Shown: positions 45,177-57,297, numbered from the stretch's first letter. The stretch: DNA of 64,000 nucleotides from Heliocidaris tuberculata (GCA_025618425.1 CM046852.1:569704-633703); one strand, 5' to 3'. A program made the numbers and translations. The notes: a model not told the origin generated them from the letters alone.

Positions 45177-48100
45177 GACAGGCCCGGCCCCAGTAAAACG
45201 TCTTTGTTTAATGTTGTGAGTATTAACGTTTGTGGTCTCAGGAGTAAAGCCCGTTTAGGCATTCTTGAAAAGTTTATTAATGATTTTGATGTTGTATGCC
45301 TTAGTGAAACAAAATGTAATATTGATGATGTGATTACGATCCCTGGATTTGAACCATTTGTTATGTCTCGTAAGAATGTTAAACATAAATTTGGTGGTGC
45401 TCATGGCATCTGTGTCTATGTTAAAATTGATTATGTGGATATCATAGAGGTTTTACATGATTCTAATTCTGAATTTGTTTTTTGGTTGAAATTTAAGAGA
45501 AGTTCATTCTGTGAACCATTTATCCTAGGTGCAGTATATATTCCCTGTGAAGGTTCGCCATACCACCATAATGATATTTTTGAACATATTGCAGATGACC
45601 TGATTAACATTAAAGTTACCTATGACATTCCTGTCATGTTATGTGGAGATTTCAATTCAAGAACTGGGACACTGAGTGACTTCATTGAAATTGAGGAGGT
45701 CGTTGCTCTTGAAGGTGGTATTGAATTATCATCAAAGAATTCATTCAGTGCTAAAGCTGAGTTGGATGTCCTTGGAATTAAGACAGAACGTTTTAATAGG
45801 GATCGCAGTGTTAATAATAATGGTTACAACTTGTTACAGCTTTGTAAAAACTTTGATATTAAAATAGTTAATGGTAGGTTTGGGAACGATTCTGAGATAG
45901 GTGAATTTACATGTCAAAATTCAAAAGGTTCCAGTGTTGTTGATTATATACTTGTGTCATCCATATTGATGCCTAAAATAACTGATTTCAGTGTTGATCC
46001 TTTGGATAAATGTTTGTCAGGTACTCATGGTCCTGTTTCAATAGAGTTAAGTTTCCCTTCATCTGGCCAATCAGAGCCTACACTGCCAGCGACGGTCACT
46101 TCTCTTAATGATGCTACTCAATCAAAAGATTATGTGTATAAGCCACTAAATGCTCGTTGGAAGAAAGAGCTTCAAGCTGACTATGAACAAGCATTTAATA
46201 CCGTTAATTTGAGTCATCTAAATGATAAACTTGATTCTATTGAAATTGCAAACTTAACTCAGACTGATTTGGATAATGTAATTGATGAACTGAATACCTT
46301 GTTTATTGAGCCTGCTTAAACTGTCGGAATTTGTAAGTCAGCACACATGGCTAGTAAACTTATTAAGCGTGGTGCACACGCTGGCACTACTAAAGCTAAA
46401 CCTTGGTTTGATAAGTCTTGCGAGGTTCAAAGAAAAGAGTACTTTAAGGTGAAACATAGATTAAAGAATCTGAGAACTGATGAAGCTAAAGTCGAACTGA
46501 AGAATAAATCCAAGGCTTACAAACGATTTAAAAGGAAGACCTTTAGAAATTACAATAAGAATTTACATGAGTCTCTGAGAGATTTCAAAAGTAGTAATCC
46601 AAAAAAGTACTGGGATATCTTAAGTAATGCCTGTAAACCAGTAGAAAAACAAGGTAATATATCTTTGGATATGTTCATGAGACACTTTCAGAAGTTAAGC
46701 GCTAAACCAGAAACCTTAGACACTAGGGAAGAATATAAGTTTGATCCTACCGTGATAAATCATTCTCTTAATGAAGATATTAATCGTGAGTTTAGTTTTG
46801 AGGAAGTCATGAAGATGATTAAACATTTACGTAATAACAAGGCGTGTGGAATCGACAATGTCATAAATGAATATCTAAAAAACTGCCCAAAGGTTATGGT
46901 GTTTGTTCTAGTTAAAGTGTTTAATATTATATTACTGTCAGGAGTGGTTCCTTCTGCTTGGAGGTTGGGTATGATTAAACCACTATATAAAAAGAAAGGG
47001 TCACTGGATGACCCTGACAACTACAGAGGCATTACTCTCTTGAGTTGTGTAGGTAAACTATTCACTGCCTGTATCAATAATAGACTCACCCAATATTTGG
47101 AATGTGCTGGAATTTTAGGTGACGAACAAGCTGGCTTTCGAGAAAATTATAGTACTCTTGATCACATTTTTACCTTACATGGTCTCATTGATTTGTATTT
47201 ACATCGTCGGAAAAGAATATATTGTGCTTTTGTAGATTATAAAAAGGCGTTTGACCTTGTCGATAGATCCAGCTTATGGTCAAAGTTGATTTCTTCTGGT
47301 ATTAATGGTAAAATTATTAATGTTGTTTACAATATTTATGAAAATGCAAAGTCGTGCATAAAGCTTGGGCATAACATATCTGATTTCTTTGTCTGTAACA
47401 TTGGGGTGCGTCAAGGTGATAGCTTATCTCCTTTGCTTTTCGCAGTATTTTTAAATGATTTTGAATATTTTGTTAGTAGACATTATAAAGGGTTAGATAT
47501 GTGCTCTGCTGAGATAAGGAAACATATAAGTGATGATGATGTGGAGGTCTTTTTGCGGCTGTATGTTCTATTATATGCTGACGACACTATAATTTTAGCA
47601 GAATCAGCCGAAGAGCTTCAAGATGCCTTATCAGCTGTACATCAATATTGTGGTCTGTGGAAACTATATGTAAATACAAGTAAAACAAAAGTTGTTATCT
47701 TTTCAAGAGGACGTGTTCGTAAATATCCATTATTTATGTTCGGTGATAATCCACTCGAAGTTGTTGATGATTATATTTACCTTGGTACTACATTTAACTA
47801 TAATGGGTCTTTCAATAAGGCTATTAAGAAGCAAGTAAATCAAGCCAGAAGGGCAATGTACAATCTTATTTGTAGAGCCAAAGAGTTAAACCTGCCTTTG
47901 GATATTCAATGTGAATTATTTGATCAACTCGTTGTGCCAATTTTATTATATGGTAGTGAGATATGGGGTTTTCATGACTTGCAAAGTGTTGAAATGTTTC
48001 ACAAAAAGTTTCTTAAACGCTTACTTAATTTGAACCGTGGAACAGCGAATTGCATGGTGTATGGAGAACTTGGTAGATTCAGTTTGTCTTCTGCTGTGGA

Positions 48101-48755
48101 GAAACGTATGGTTAATTTTTGGGCAAGAATAAGTCAAGGTACATGTAGCAAGTCAAAACTGTCCTGTGTTGTTTATAAGCTTCTACGACAATTGCATGAT
48201 AAAGATGATTTCAAATCAGTATGGATTGTAAAAGTGAAAGGTATTTTAGACAAATGTGGGATGTCTAACATATGGTCTGATCAAAATATTATTGTAGATG
48301 TCAGTTGGGTCAAATCATCAATTGGTCTTAGATTGGATGCTATAGCAAAGCAGAATTGGCGTGAGGAAGTGAATAGAAATCGTTTATGTACCAATTATAG
48401 AATATTTAAGCAAGAATGTGTTTTTGAAAGTTATTTGTTAAAATTAGATTTTGTAGATAGGACTTCTCTTTGTAAGCTTCGTTGTGGAAATCATAAGTTG
48501 CCTATATCTAATGGTCGCTATTTACCTGACCAGGCCCTGCAATGTTGTACTTTGTGTGACACGCAGGAACAGGGAGATGAATTTCATTATTTGTTCAAAT
48601 GTCCTGCTTTTGATATGACTCGGAAAGTTTTTATCAAGTCATATTTTAGTAAACGACCTAATGTTCAAAAAATGTTTAAGTTGTTTAACACAAAGAATAC
48701 CAAAGAACTGAAGAATCTTTCGCGGTTTTGTAAAATCATTATGTCTAGGTTTTAA
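45177..48755 (+). pseudogene. LINE ORF2 (endonuclease, RT, Cys-rich end) with one in-frame TAA
   Basis: 45204-46316 is an AP-type endonuclease (INVCGLRSK, LSETKC, CGDFNSRTG, SVVDYILVS, GTHGPVSIE). TAA at 46317 interrupts the frame in the linker. 46347-48755 holds RT with FVDYKKAFD, GVRQGDSLSPLLF and the YADD site (LLYADDTII, about residues 410-413 from Met 46347), then a zinc-binding-like CTLC...H...C end. There is no ATG before the endonuclease, so translation would need readthrough or reinitiation after ORF1. Apart from the TAA no lesion is visible. Confidence 0.8.
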
Positions 48756-49162
48756 TATTTCTGTAGTAAAAGAAAATTAGTAGATATGTTTCATTTTTTG
48801 TGTATATTTATCAAGCTGCCATTAAGTATTGCATTTGAATCTGTCTTTAATATTATGTAGTTGATAATTAATGGTACTGTATATACACTTATATAGCCTG
48901 AATATGTTTATATATATTATATATATATAAACACATGTATATATATCCCTCTCTCTTCTCTTCTTCTTTTATATATTCTTTTTTTTTCTCCCCCCCCCCC
49001 TTTTTTCTTTTTTTTTTTCTTCACACATGTTTATGCCAATTATTGCCTTATACACCTTGTTTGAATATGATTGTATTTCTTCCATGCCCCCATGAGGGGC
49101 CGTTCAAGAAATAAAATATCATTGTCATTGTCATTGTCATTGTCATCATTGTCATTGTCTAC

Positions 49163-50105
49163 GCTTTTTTACTTTTTTCCTTGTTATACCTTGTTTTATC
49201 GTTCCATCACTTCATTTTCTCTTCCTATTTTTCCTTTTCTTTTGTTTTATCATACTATCGTCTTTTCTTTCCTTACATTTCTTATGTTTTTCTATGTTTT
49301 TATCATTCTTTCATTTTCTCTATCTTTCCATGTTTTCTTTTGTTTTTCTTTGTTTTTATCGTTCTTTCATTTTCTCTTTCTATCTTGCCTTGTTTTCTTT
49401 TGTTTTTCTTTGTTTTTATCATTCTATAATTTTATCTTTCTATCTTTCCTTGTTTCCTTTTGTTTTTCTTTGTTTTATCATTCTATCATTTTATCTTTCT
49501 ATCTTTCCTTGTTTTCTTTTGTTTTTCTTTGTTTTTATCGTTCTTTCATTTTCTCTTTCTATCTTGCCTTGTCTTTTGTTTTTCTTTGTTTTTATCATTC
49601 TATAATTTTATCTTTCTATCTTTCCTTGTTTCCTTTTGTTTTTCTTTGTTTTTATCATTCTATCATTTTGTCTTTCTATCTTTCCTTTTTTTCTTTTGTT
49701 TTTATCATTCTATAATTTTCTCTTTCTATCTTTCCTTGTTTTCTTTTGTTTTTCTGTGTTTTTGTCATTCTATCATTTTATTTATCTTTCCTTGTTTTCT
49801 TTTTTTTTCTTTGTTTTTATCGTTCTTTCATTTTCTCTTTCTATCTTTCCTTGTTTCCTTTTGTTTTTCTTTGTTTTTATCATTCTATCGTTTTATCTTT
49901 CTATCTTTCTTTGTTTTCTTTTGTTTTTATCATTCTATCATTTTCTCTTTCTTTCCTTGTTTTCTTTTGCTTTTCTTTGTTTTTATCATTCTATCTTTTT
50001 ATCTTTCTATCTTTCCTTGTTTTCTTTTGTTTTTCTTTGTTTTTATCATTCTATAAATTCCTCTTTCTATCTTTTCTTATATTTCTTTCTTTTCATCATT
50101 CTATC
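49163..50105. repeat. 60-bp pyrimidine-rich minisatellite
   Basis: About 14 degenerate copies of a unit containing TATCTTTCCTTGTTTTC, TTTTGTTTTTCTTTG and TTTTTATCATTCTATC. Almost purine-free over long runs. Shorter related DNA lies at 43920-44045, on the other side of the LINE. All frames stay open (Phe/Leu/Ser-rich); not a gene. Confidence 0.9.
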
Positions 50106-50186
50106 ATGCAGCGATGGCCTGCACCTATAGGAAATTCACAAATTTCACACTGCACGTTAGAGCGGTCGAACTAAGAACCGTTCCTT

Positions 50187-50227
50187 AAGACCACCTCCCG
50201 AGGTGGTCTTCTGGAGCGCTCCAGAAG
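50187..50227. repeat. Two overlapping palindromes
   Basis: AAGACCACCTC / GAGGTGGTCTT with a 2-base centre (50187-50210), then the perfect 20-bp palindrome CTTCTGGAGCGCTCCAGAAG (50208-50227). Possibly part of the end of the DNA transposon suspected at 43711. Confidence 0.85.
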
Positions 50228-50320
50228 AACGCTTCCTGGACCACTTTAGCACGAAGCGCGAAAGCTTTGACGTTTTAGCAAATTTTGAGAGAAAGATAAC
50301 GGCTCTTAGCACCTTACGCA

Positions 50321-50477
50321 ATAAAGGAGAATCGGGTGCAACTTTGTAGTACAGATTAACAAGACTTTATTACATAACAGAGGTGGAAGTGTCAGACGGA
50401 CATATACATACAGTCAACACAGATGGCGCTATGGTTATTACATATAGTATCGATCAACAACTCAACTGGCGTAATCA
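50321..50477 (-). repeat. LTR, 3' copy
   Basis: On the minus strand it follows a purine tract (GAAGGAAGAAAGAAG) and begins TGATTACGCC. It contains AATAAAG before the R/U5-like end. About 150-157 bp, short for an LTR. Confidence 0.7.
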
Positions 50478-50479
50478 CT

Positions 50480-51439
50480 TCTTTCTTCCTTCAGATATTA
50501 TAACTACACAGGCTAACATGGCAGCTTTAAAGTTTTGATATAGCGTTGAAATACGCACATAAACAAAAAGCATTCGACTAACAAATAACATTAGAATCCA
50601 AACAAAGAACATCTTATGAAAAAAAACCCATATAAACACACGAACCTTAGAACACTCAAATAGCCGTCGTTGACAAAATACCTACAAACATGCATCAACC
50701 CATTTAACTCTAAATACTCAAATAGCCCTCATCGACTAAGGCATTAAAAAAAATGAATCAAGGTATGTGTAACGGGATCAGATTACTAATTCAACCAGCC
50801 CAAAGGCTGATAACAAACTTTACATCTACTAGTATTTGGATAATAACATTTTAATAAAACTTAAAAACTCATGTTACATATCCCCTTCTTAAATCATTAA
50901 AAAAAAAAATCATCATAGCACGGCAGTGTAAGAAGATAGCTGAATTGGTAAAAATGTCGAAATCGCACAGTAACCAAGCAGAACCAAGTGTGGAAGTGCT
51001 GAGTGACAATATGAGCAGAAAAAAAGATGTGTGATATTCTCCTCACAAGGCAAAAGAGGAATAAGTGTACAACGATGGTACATACTGATACATAATAAAG
51101 GGGGATACATATAAACAATAAACAGTAACTATCAGCACAGAAACATGCAATAGCATGTCAGATAAATATGACACTGGCTCATGAAGCCCATGTACATGTA
51201 GAGTAATCTTCTCAAAGGCACGAAAATCTTCATAAAGGATATACAAAATAACATGCCTGTATAGCAAAGACAAGGGGAAATACATATGAACAAAGATTAA
51301 CGTCAGAACCACTGACGATTGAAGCAGAATGTGAAAACAGGGATGGGGGCACAAAACAACCGGTGGGACGGGGGGGGGGGGGGGTCCTGTAAAGAAAGGG
51401 AACACTAAAACACAGCGGATTTAATCGCGGATATAATCC
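50480..51439. other. LTR element 3' non-coding region
   Basis: AT-rich, between the integrase stop and the 3' LTR, with a 15-base G run near 51371. No supported gene. Confidence 0.5.
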
Positions 51440-53185
51440 TTAAAATATGATGGGGGGGACTGCGATGGCGTAAGGGATATCGTCTGCTACTTGGGGGATA
51501 GGAGAAGTAAGAGTCACTGGTGTAGCAGACTGTTCAAGTCCAAGAGGGAAAGGTCCATCTTGAGGGGTAGACAATTCGTGAGGGATATCAGGGGGGTCAG
51601 GAGGAGGTATGGGGACATCGGGCACGCTAGTGTCATCAGGGGCATCTGGTGAGTATCGGGTGTCATCTGTTGGTGTGGGGATGGGCACACTGGTAGCATG
51701 GTCATCGTCGCTCTCAGGGACCCTGCGCTGGCAAGGGCTCGAAGAGGGAAATTCCGGGGGTACTTTCAGGCAGTCAGAACGTCGGACACGGTATGATGTG
51801 GACCGGAGTTGACTGCCCACAAACTTGCGAATGTTACAGAATTCATCCTCCACACTACAGACAAGGTAGCGAGGGCGGGCCTGGGTCTTCGATCGATCAG
51901 AACGCAGGTAGACAAGATCACCAACGTGAACGTGAGACTCAACCCCGGAAGATGGGCGTTTGGGCGATTTTGACTGTATGCTCGGGCCATGATTAGACAG
52001 ACGTCTGTCATGTTGAGTTGCAATAATGTCCATGTCACGCAAAGGAATCTGTTCGCTGGTGAATTGGTCACGTTGGGTCCACAGTTCGCGAGCAGAAAGT
52101 CCAACACCGCGGAGGCGACTGTTAAGGCACGTAGTGGCCAGAGCGAGTGCAAGGGGGGTAACAGGGCCACCATGGGGATCATCACGAAGAAGCTCATCTT
52201 CCAGCTCGCGTACAGCTTTCTCAGCCACAGGGTTCTTGTTGATGTTTTTGGCATGACCAAGTTCGACTGCAATACCCTGCCTGTGGAGCGATGCATCGTA
52301 CTGGAGGGCTACAAATTCTGGAGCAGGGTCAGTCCGCACAACAGCAAGAGGACCATCAAGGGGACGTAAGGGTACGCACAACTGAAGGAGAGCATTGCAG
52401 AGGGACTCCTTGCGTTCGTCCGGTATCAAGGTGCTCACGGTATACGATGTGACAGTTTCTCTGAGTACGAAAATGAGCTGTCGTGAACGCTTGATGACAT
52501 CTGCGGCAAAGGACACCCCTACCACACTTGGGGGGTCACTCGTAGACTGGGGAGTTGCAGCGTGAGGAACATTCCGGAGGGACAGACAACTGTGGCAACC
52601 AACAGTCACCTGGTGGATGGCTGCATCAAGGTCTAAGGCATAGAAGTACCGAGACACTACCTGTTTAAGCTGATGTGGCCTAGGGTGACTCAGCTGGAGA
52701 TGAAGGGCAGTAAGGACTCCCTGTAGCACATTACGGGGAACAATGATACACTCCCGCTGTGGCAAGAATGTACGGTCCTGTCGTACTACTAGCAAGCCAT
52801 CATTAGCAATGGTGGCAACCTGGAGATATCGCTTCACATCACGAATATCTGTTAGCTTTTTAGATGGGCGAGTACCCTGCACGAGATGGGCATGTGTGCG
52901 GCGAAGGGCTGGGCATTCAGACTGGATCTTTCCCCATGCATGGCGGGACGTGAATGGAAGTCAAGCCTTCCCTGAGAGAATGTCTTCAATGGAAGCGAGA
53001 TGGACAATGGAGTCTTCCATTTGAGAGATGAGGGCACATACCTGGCATTTCGAATCATGACATGGGGGAGCATTTCTGCTTGCAAAGTCGGCGAGCCTGC
53101 CAGATGACGTAGGGAAACCTGGTACCGGCTCATTGTCGCGAGAAATGTGGAGACCCTCGGACTGGCGGAAAATTCCCCACGACAT
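51440..53185 (-). pseudogene. LTR element integrase (DD35E), one in-frame TGA
   Basis: One frame holds the RNase H/integrase linker ([11 protein letters not shown]...CQVC) to 52961, an in-frame TGA, then the integrase to 51440. Zinc-binding H/C residues occur in HLQLSHPRPH and CHSC. The catalytic triad looks like D128, D185 and E221 of the 480-residue open segment (ADVI, RTDPAPEF, VAEKAV), spacing 35 between the last two. The tail is Pro/Asp-rich, starting near GVESHVHVGDLVYLRSD. It inserts element DNA into the host genome. Confidence 0.8.
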
Positions 53186-55146
53186 AGCTTTTCATAGGCC
53201 TGGACACAAGGTTTGCTGTCAGTAAGGATGCAGACAGGGTGGCATGATTGTATGATGTATGGGCTGAAATGCTTGGTGGCAGCGGCGATGGATAGTGCCT
53301 CTACTTCACAAGGAAGCCAGGTGATCTGTCGACCACGAAGCTTCGCACTAAAGAATCCCGCAACTAAGGGTTTCTGGTCCCTTGTGACATACAGGGTCGC
53401 ACCAAGACCATAGTTCTTAACAGACCCATCGGTAACTATCCACAATTGGTCAGATGGACGTGGCAGAGTGACAGTCTGAGAAGACCTAATGACAGACTGA
53501 GCCTTGTTGAAAGCATCGTGCAGCTCATCTGTCCAGCGAATGCAGTCCGGAGATTTCATACCGGCAATGGAGTCATCAAGGGGGCTCAAGTAGGAAGCAC
53601 AATTAGGGAGCACACGAGCAAGCATCTTGTAGGCACCAATGAAAGATCTCATGCCCTTCACAGTAGAAGAAGGTGAGCAGATTGACAGAGTGGTCACTCT
53701 GTGTGGACTTGCTTTAAGAGTTCCCTCAGACCAGACCCATCCCAAGATAGTGGTGGTCTTTGGACAGACGGTAGTCTTGGATGGAGAAAGGTGCAGTCCA
53801 TTGGAGGCTAGAGCCTGTAAAACCCGGGACCAATTCCGCAAAAGGGCCTGTGGGGTGTCGGCACCACAGTACAGGTCATCTGCAAGCTTGACAACAACCC
53901 CCTCAAACAACAAATCTCCAAGGACTCGACACATCAACTCCTCTAATGCAGTTTCAGAACCCGGCATACCCATGGCACAACGGGTATACACTCTGATACC
54001 TCGGAAAGGCGTAGCAACACCACAGTACTTCATTGACTCACGTGAGAGAGGTATCTGGTAAAAAGCACTTGCAAGATCAGAAGCAATAATGTACCTCCAC
54101 TGTCCTATTTTTCTCAACGTGGAATCAACATCTGGTAGGACTGAGGGCTGTGGCTTGGAGTAACGTCCAACATCAGCAAAGGCTGTTACTAATCGGAAAC
54201 CTCCAATGGGCTTTTTCACAAGGAAGGATGGATTAACATATTCAACCGTAATACCAACATCCTCTTCCAGATCATCAAATTTGCCCTGCAACTCAACAAG
54301 CTTATCACGGGAAAATAAGGGGAGGCGGCCCTTGCGCTGTGGTGGTTGAACCGGGCCCATGTTCACAACAGCCTGGAACGGTCCAGAAGCACCATTATAG
54401 CCTTTGAATGAAGGGCTAAACACACCATCATACTCACCATGAAGAGACTGAAAATCAGTCCTAACCTTAGAGTGAAGAATACCATCAGGATCTACAACCA
54501 CAGACTCAGAAGACTGGGGAGGTCCTTTCCCTCGGGGAGACATAGAGGGTGCAGCATTCTGATGTGAGACGAGAGGGGCGACCTGATCGCCATCCTGCGC
54601 AAGCACAGGGCAAACCTGACACAAATGTTCATTGCGACGGATAATGCAGGGGGCCTCAGAAAGATTGGGAATGCGGATCCTACCAGCTACGCACGAGACA
54701 ATGCTGGGGGCTGGAAAAAATTCCGTCAGGGTGGGGGTAGGAGGGGAATCTGTACGAGGCTCCAAGACCAGGGTCTCATCATCTACGAACTCCGGAGGGA
54801 GGGCAAGCTCAAGAAACTCACCTGGCCAGAGGGTGGTAGTTTGAGGAGGGGCACGAAGAATATGTGCACGGCGCACTGCATGACCAGCCGTAGGCTTACC
54901 ATTGGAACCATATGCATACACAGTGCCATCGGCTAAGGTAATCTGCCGCTTGGCTGGCCTAATAGCCACATCACTACGCTCCATAAATGGAGTGCCAGCC
55001 AGAACGTCAACATCGAGATTCTCAACGACCAATCCCTCGAAATGAAACACATGGTTACCACGACAGAAAGAGAGACGGGTTTCACCAGTGACCTGCAAGG
55101 GGCATGATCCACCAGCCTGGTGGGCCGACTGAGAGGTGGGGGACAC
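53100..55146 (-). pseudogene. LTR element protease C-part, RT and RNase H
   Basis: Long open frame. The protease end ([14 protein letters not shown]) is at about residues 48-62. RT is at about 300-480 with [13 protein letters not shown] and an LADD active site ([11 protein letters not shown], about 421-424). RNase H is at about 568-690 ([32 protein letters not shown]). Near 53090 the frame is lost by a small deletion, and the linker continues in another frame. It reverse transcribes the element RNA. Confidence 0.85.
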
Positions 55147-55580
55147 ATTTCAACCTAGGGCATGCGCCGTAGAGGCACGCATCATATTACCAGTAGCACC
55201 ACTATCTAGCGTAATACGAACGGCATGGTGGGTATAAAATGCATCGAAATATGGAGACTGACGCACCTGGACACGCAATGTGGAGGAAGTTTCCCCACGG
55301 TCTGGATTGGACAAAGAATCAGACTCACCATGAAATTCCTGCGGGTCAAAGTCAACAGCTGGAACCCCTTCACTGTCAAAGATCTTGGCAACTTGCCGGG
55401 CTTTGGCCATATATCGCCTATCAGATTCAGGGAGGTAGGGACATACACTCAAGAAATGGTTACTTGGACGGCCAGCCTGAACTCAGAGGGGGCAAGACTT
55501 GGCAGGCTTGGAGCGAAATCTAGTGGAAGCCTGCGATTGCGCACGCCGGGGAGTAGACTGGTTACGACTGAGAGGTGGAA
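55147..55580 (-). pseudogene. LTR element zinc knuckle and protease N-part
   Basis: The protease active site LDSGATGNMM is at about 55190-55220. A TGA at 55149-55147 separates it from the downstream open frame. Upstream is a knuckle-like motif in which the second Cys codon of CPLC is TGA (near 55482), followed by NHFLSVCPYLPESDRRY. The codon context suggests single-base decay. Confidence 0.7.
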
Positions 55581-55619
55581 AGGCAGCTGTACGCATGGCC
55601 CTAGAACACTCAACTGACT

Positions 55620-56301
55620 CTAAAAGACTAGTAAGGGCTTGGGAGATCTCAGGCTTGAGAGAAGCAAGGGTTCTGTGCCATACCTCTGCTTAACTACCTT
55701 GGGGAGATCTGGGTGCAACAAGTGAAGCCACTGTAAGACAATGAAATTCTCGATTGTTGGTGTGAGCTCTTCATCCTCAAGGATAGGATCACCATGATGG
55801 GTGATACCCCCCACCAGATGTCAACAGGTTATCCTCTACAAAGGCAAGTATTCTCTGATATAAATCCTCTGGTCTCTCATCCGATTCCAATTTTATGTCA
55901 CTAAAATCAAGGAAATGGGCACCTGTAGATTGGAACCCATAATGGAGCCTTATTGTAGCCCAGATATCATTCAGTGATGTGGAATTGCGAACAATGGAGT
56001 TCCTAGCAATCACAGGGCAGAAATTGGCTATCTAGCCAAGCATTAGGTCTAACAGGGCAGCCTTTTGTTGGGCAGTTTTGCGCGACTCTGAAGGGGTTGA
56101 GGTAGGGTCATCCGTGAAACCTCTTGTAAGATTTGATTTTGTCTTTTTGCCCCATGTAACGGATTCATTCAAGAAGGGTGCAAAGTGAGGGTCTAGGTTT
56201 AGGGTATAAAGGAGATTCTGTCTCCAAATCTCAAATGAGGTAATGGTTTCCACCTTGCCCAAGCACCATTGCTTGGGTACTTTGGGCATAGCACACGCCA
56301 T
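55620..56301 (-). pseudogene. LTR element gag, TAG stop and a frameshift
   Basis: Starts [20 protein letters not shown] (56301). A TAG at about 56034-56032 breaks the same frame, which continues as [20 protein letters not shown]. Near 55800 the frame changes into the [20 protein letters not shown] segment. Capsid-like role is inferred from position and the retroelement gag pattern. Confidence 0.7.
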
Positions 56302-56442
56302 TGTAAGGCTGTGGGACTGAACACTACTCTAAAGCGCACTGATACTACTAGTCCACGGTAAAACTTACATTTACGGTGCACCCGGCTGTACTTTTCCCAG
56401 CAAAGTTCCTCCCAGCAAGGAGCAAGTATTACTCAGGCTGTG

Positions 56443-56466
56443 GGTCGAAATCCAGCGCTGCCACCA
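56443..56466 (-). promoter_or_regulatory. Primer-binding site, tRNA-Leu type
   Basis: On the minus strand TGGTGGCAGCGCTGGATTTC is complementary, with a couple of mismatches, to the CCA-tailed 3' end expected for a tRNA-Leu. It lies right after the 5' LTR, where a retroelement PBS must be. Confidence 0.6.
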
Positions 56467-56623
56467 CGCGATAGAGGAGAATCGGGTGCAACTTTGTAGT
56501 ACAGATTAACAAGACTTTATTACATAACAGAGGTGGAAGTATGTGTCAGACGGACATATACATACAGTCAACACAGATGGCGCTATGGTTATTACATATA
56601 GTATCGATCAACAACTCAACTGG
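56467..56623 (-). repeat. LTR, 5' copy
   Basis: Matches the 3' copy except for a 4-base insertion, but lacks the first eight or so bases (TGATTACG) at its outer edge, which directly abuts the histone H1 leader. No target duplication is visible at this junction. Confidence 0.7.
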
Positions 56624-56661
56624 ACTTGTTTTGTTCACCTCGCGGAGCAACATTTACCAAG

Positions 56662-57270
56662 ATGGCTGAGAAGGATAGCACCAAGAAGGTTACCAAGAAG
56701 AAGCCGGCAACACGCCCACCTGCTGCCGAAATGATAACTACTGCAATCACTGAGTTGAAAGACCGCAACGGCTCCTCTCTGCAGGCGATTAAGAAGTACA
56801 TCGAGACCAATTTCGATGTACAGATGGACCGACAGCTGATATTTATCAAGCGGGCTCTGAAGTCTGGCGTGGAGAAGGGCAAGCTGCTGCAGACGAAGGG
56901 GAAAGGAGCTTCGGGGTCTTTCAAGCTGAATATGCAGGCGGCCAAGGCACAGGCGGCGGAGAAGGCCAAAAAGGAGAAGGAGAAGGCGAAACTACAGACA
57001 CAGCGTGAGAAGGCCAAGGCAAAGGCTGCAGTCAAGAAGGAGAAACAGCAGAAAGCAGCAGCGGCAAAGAAGGCCAAGGCAGCCCCGAAAAAGGTGAAGA
57101 AGCCGGTGAAGAAAACAATCGAGAAGAAGGAGAAGAGAAAGACACCCAAGAAGAAAGCCGCAGCCAAGAAATCGACACCAAAGAAGGCGACCAAGAAGCC
57201 TGCAGCAAAGAAACCCAAGGCGTCCAAACCCAAGAAACCTGCGGCAAAGAAGGCTGCAAAATTCAAGTGA
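56662..57270 (+). CDS. Histone H1, sea urchin type, 202 aa
   Basis: ATG at 56662 is preceded by ACCAAG, a good initiation context; an upstream in-frame ATG at 56626 would add 12 residues and is less likely. The linker-histone winged helix is at about residues 18-90 ([19 protein letters not shown]...[11 protein letters not shown]). The tail (91-202) is Lys/Ala/Pro-rich with KKSTPKK repeats. It would bind linker DNA between nucleosomes. The ORF is intronless and intact. However, only 38 bp separate ATG from a retroelement LTR, a SINE starts 27 bp after the stop, and no histone 3' stem-loop is visible. It is either a dispersed H1 gene using LTR sequence as a leader or a recently isolated copy without its own promoter. 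It lies inside the copy D intron on the opposite strand. Confidence 0.9.
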   Translation: MAEKDSTKKVTKKKPATRPPAAEMITTAITELKDRNGSSLQAIKKYIETNFDVQMDRQLIFIKRALKSGVEKGKLLQTKGKGASGSFKLNMQAAKAQAAEKAKKEKEKAKLQTQREKAKAKAAVKKEKQQKAAAAKKAKAAPKKVKKPVKKTIEKKEKRKTPKKKAAAKKSTPKKATKKPAAKKPKASKPKKPAAKKAAKFK

Positions 57271-57297
57271 TTTGCACGCCCACAAAAAAAAGTGGAG

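Larger units (their letters stand above)
44050..49156 (+). mobile_element. Full-length LINE with CATTGT tail, TSD GTCTAC
   Basis: GTCTAC at 44044-44049 and 49157-49162 flank a unit with a 5' leader, ORF1, ORF2, an AATAAA signal and a (CATTGT)n 3' tail. ORF1 and ORF2 lie in one frame from 44310 to 48755, broken only by TAG at 45174 and TAA at 46317. The element is young-looking by this measure. Clade not certain (L1-like ORF1, Cys-rich C-terminus in ORF2). Confidence 0.8.
50321..56623 (-). mobile_element. Ty3/gypsy-like LTR retrotransposon (decayed)
   Basis: Near-identical direct repeats at 50321-50469 and 56471-56623 (one 4-base indel) are the LTR cores. A primer-binding site for tRNA-Leu adjoins the right one and a purine-rich tract adjoins the left one. 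Between them, on the minus strand: gag, zinc knuckle, aspartic protease, RT, RNase H, integrase. At least four in-frame stops and at least two frame changes mean no active copy. Domain order RT-RH-IN is Ty3/gypsy. No TSD was found. Confidence 0.82.

Noticed and set aside
49071..50174. Long Phe/Leu/Ser-rich frames in all three plus frames
   Set aside because: Composition effect of a pyrimidine-rich 60-bp repeat.
50296..50316. Remnant histone 3' stem-loop (AACGGCTCTTAGCACC) that could belong to H1
   Set aside because: The second arm does not complete GGCTCT/AGAGCC, and it lies on the far side of the LTR element from the H1 ORF.
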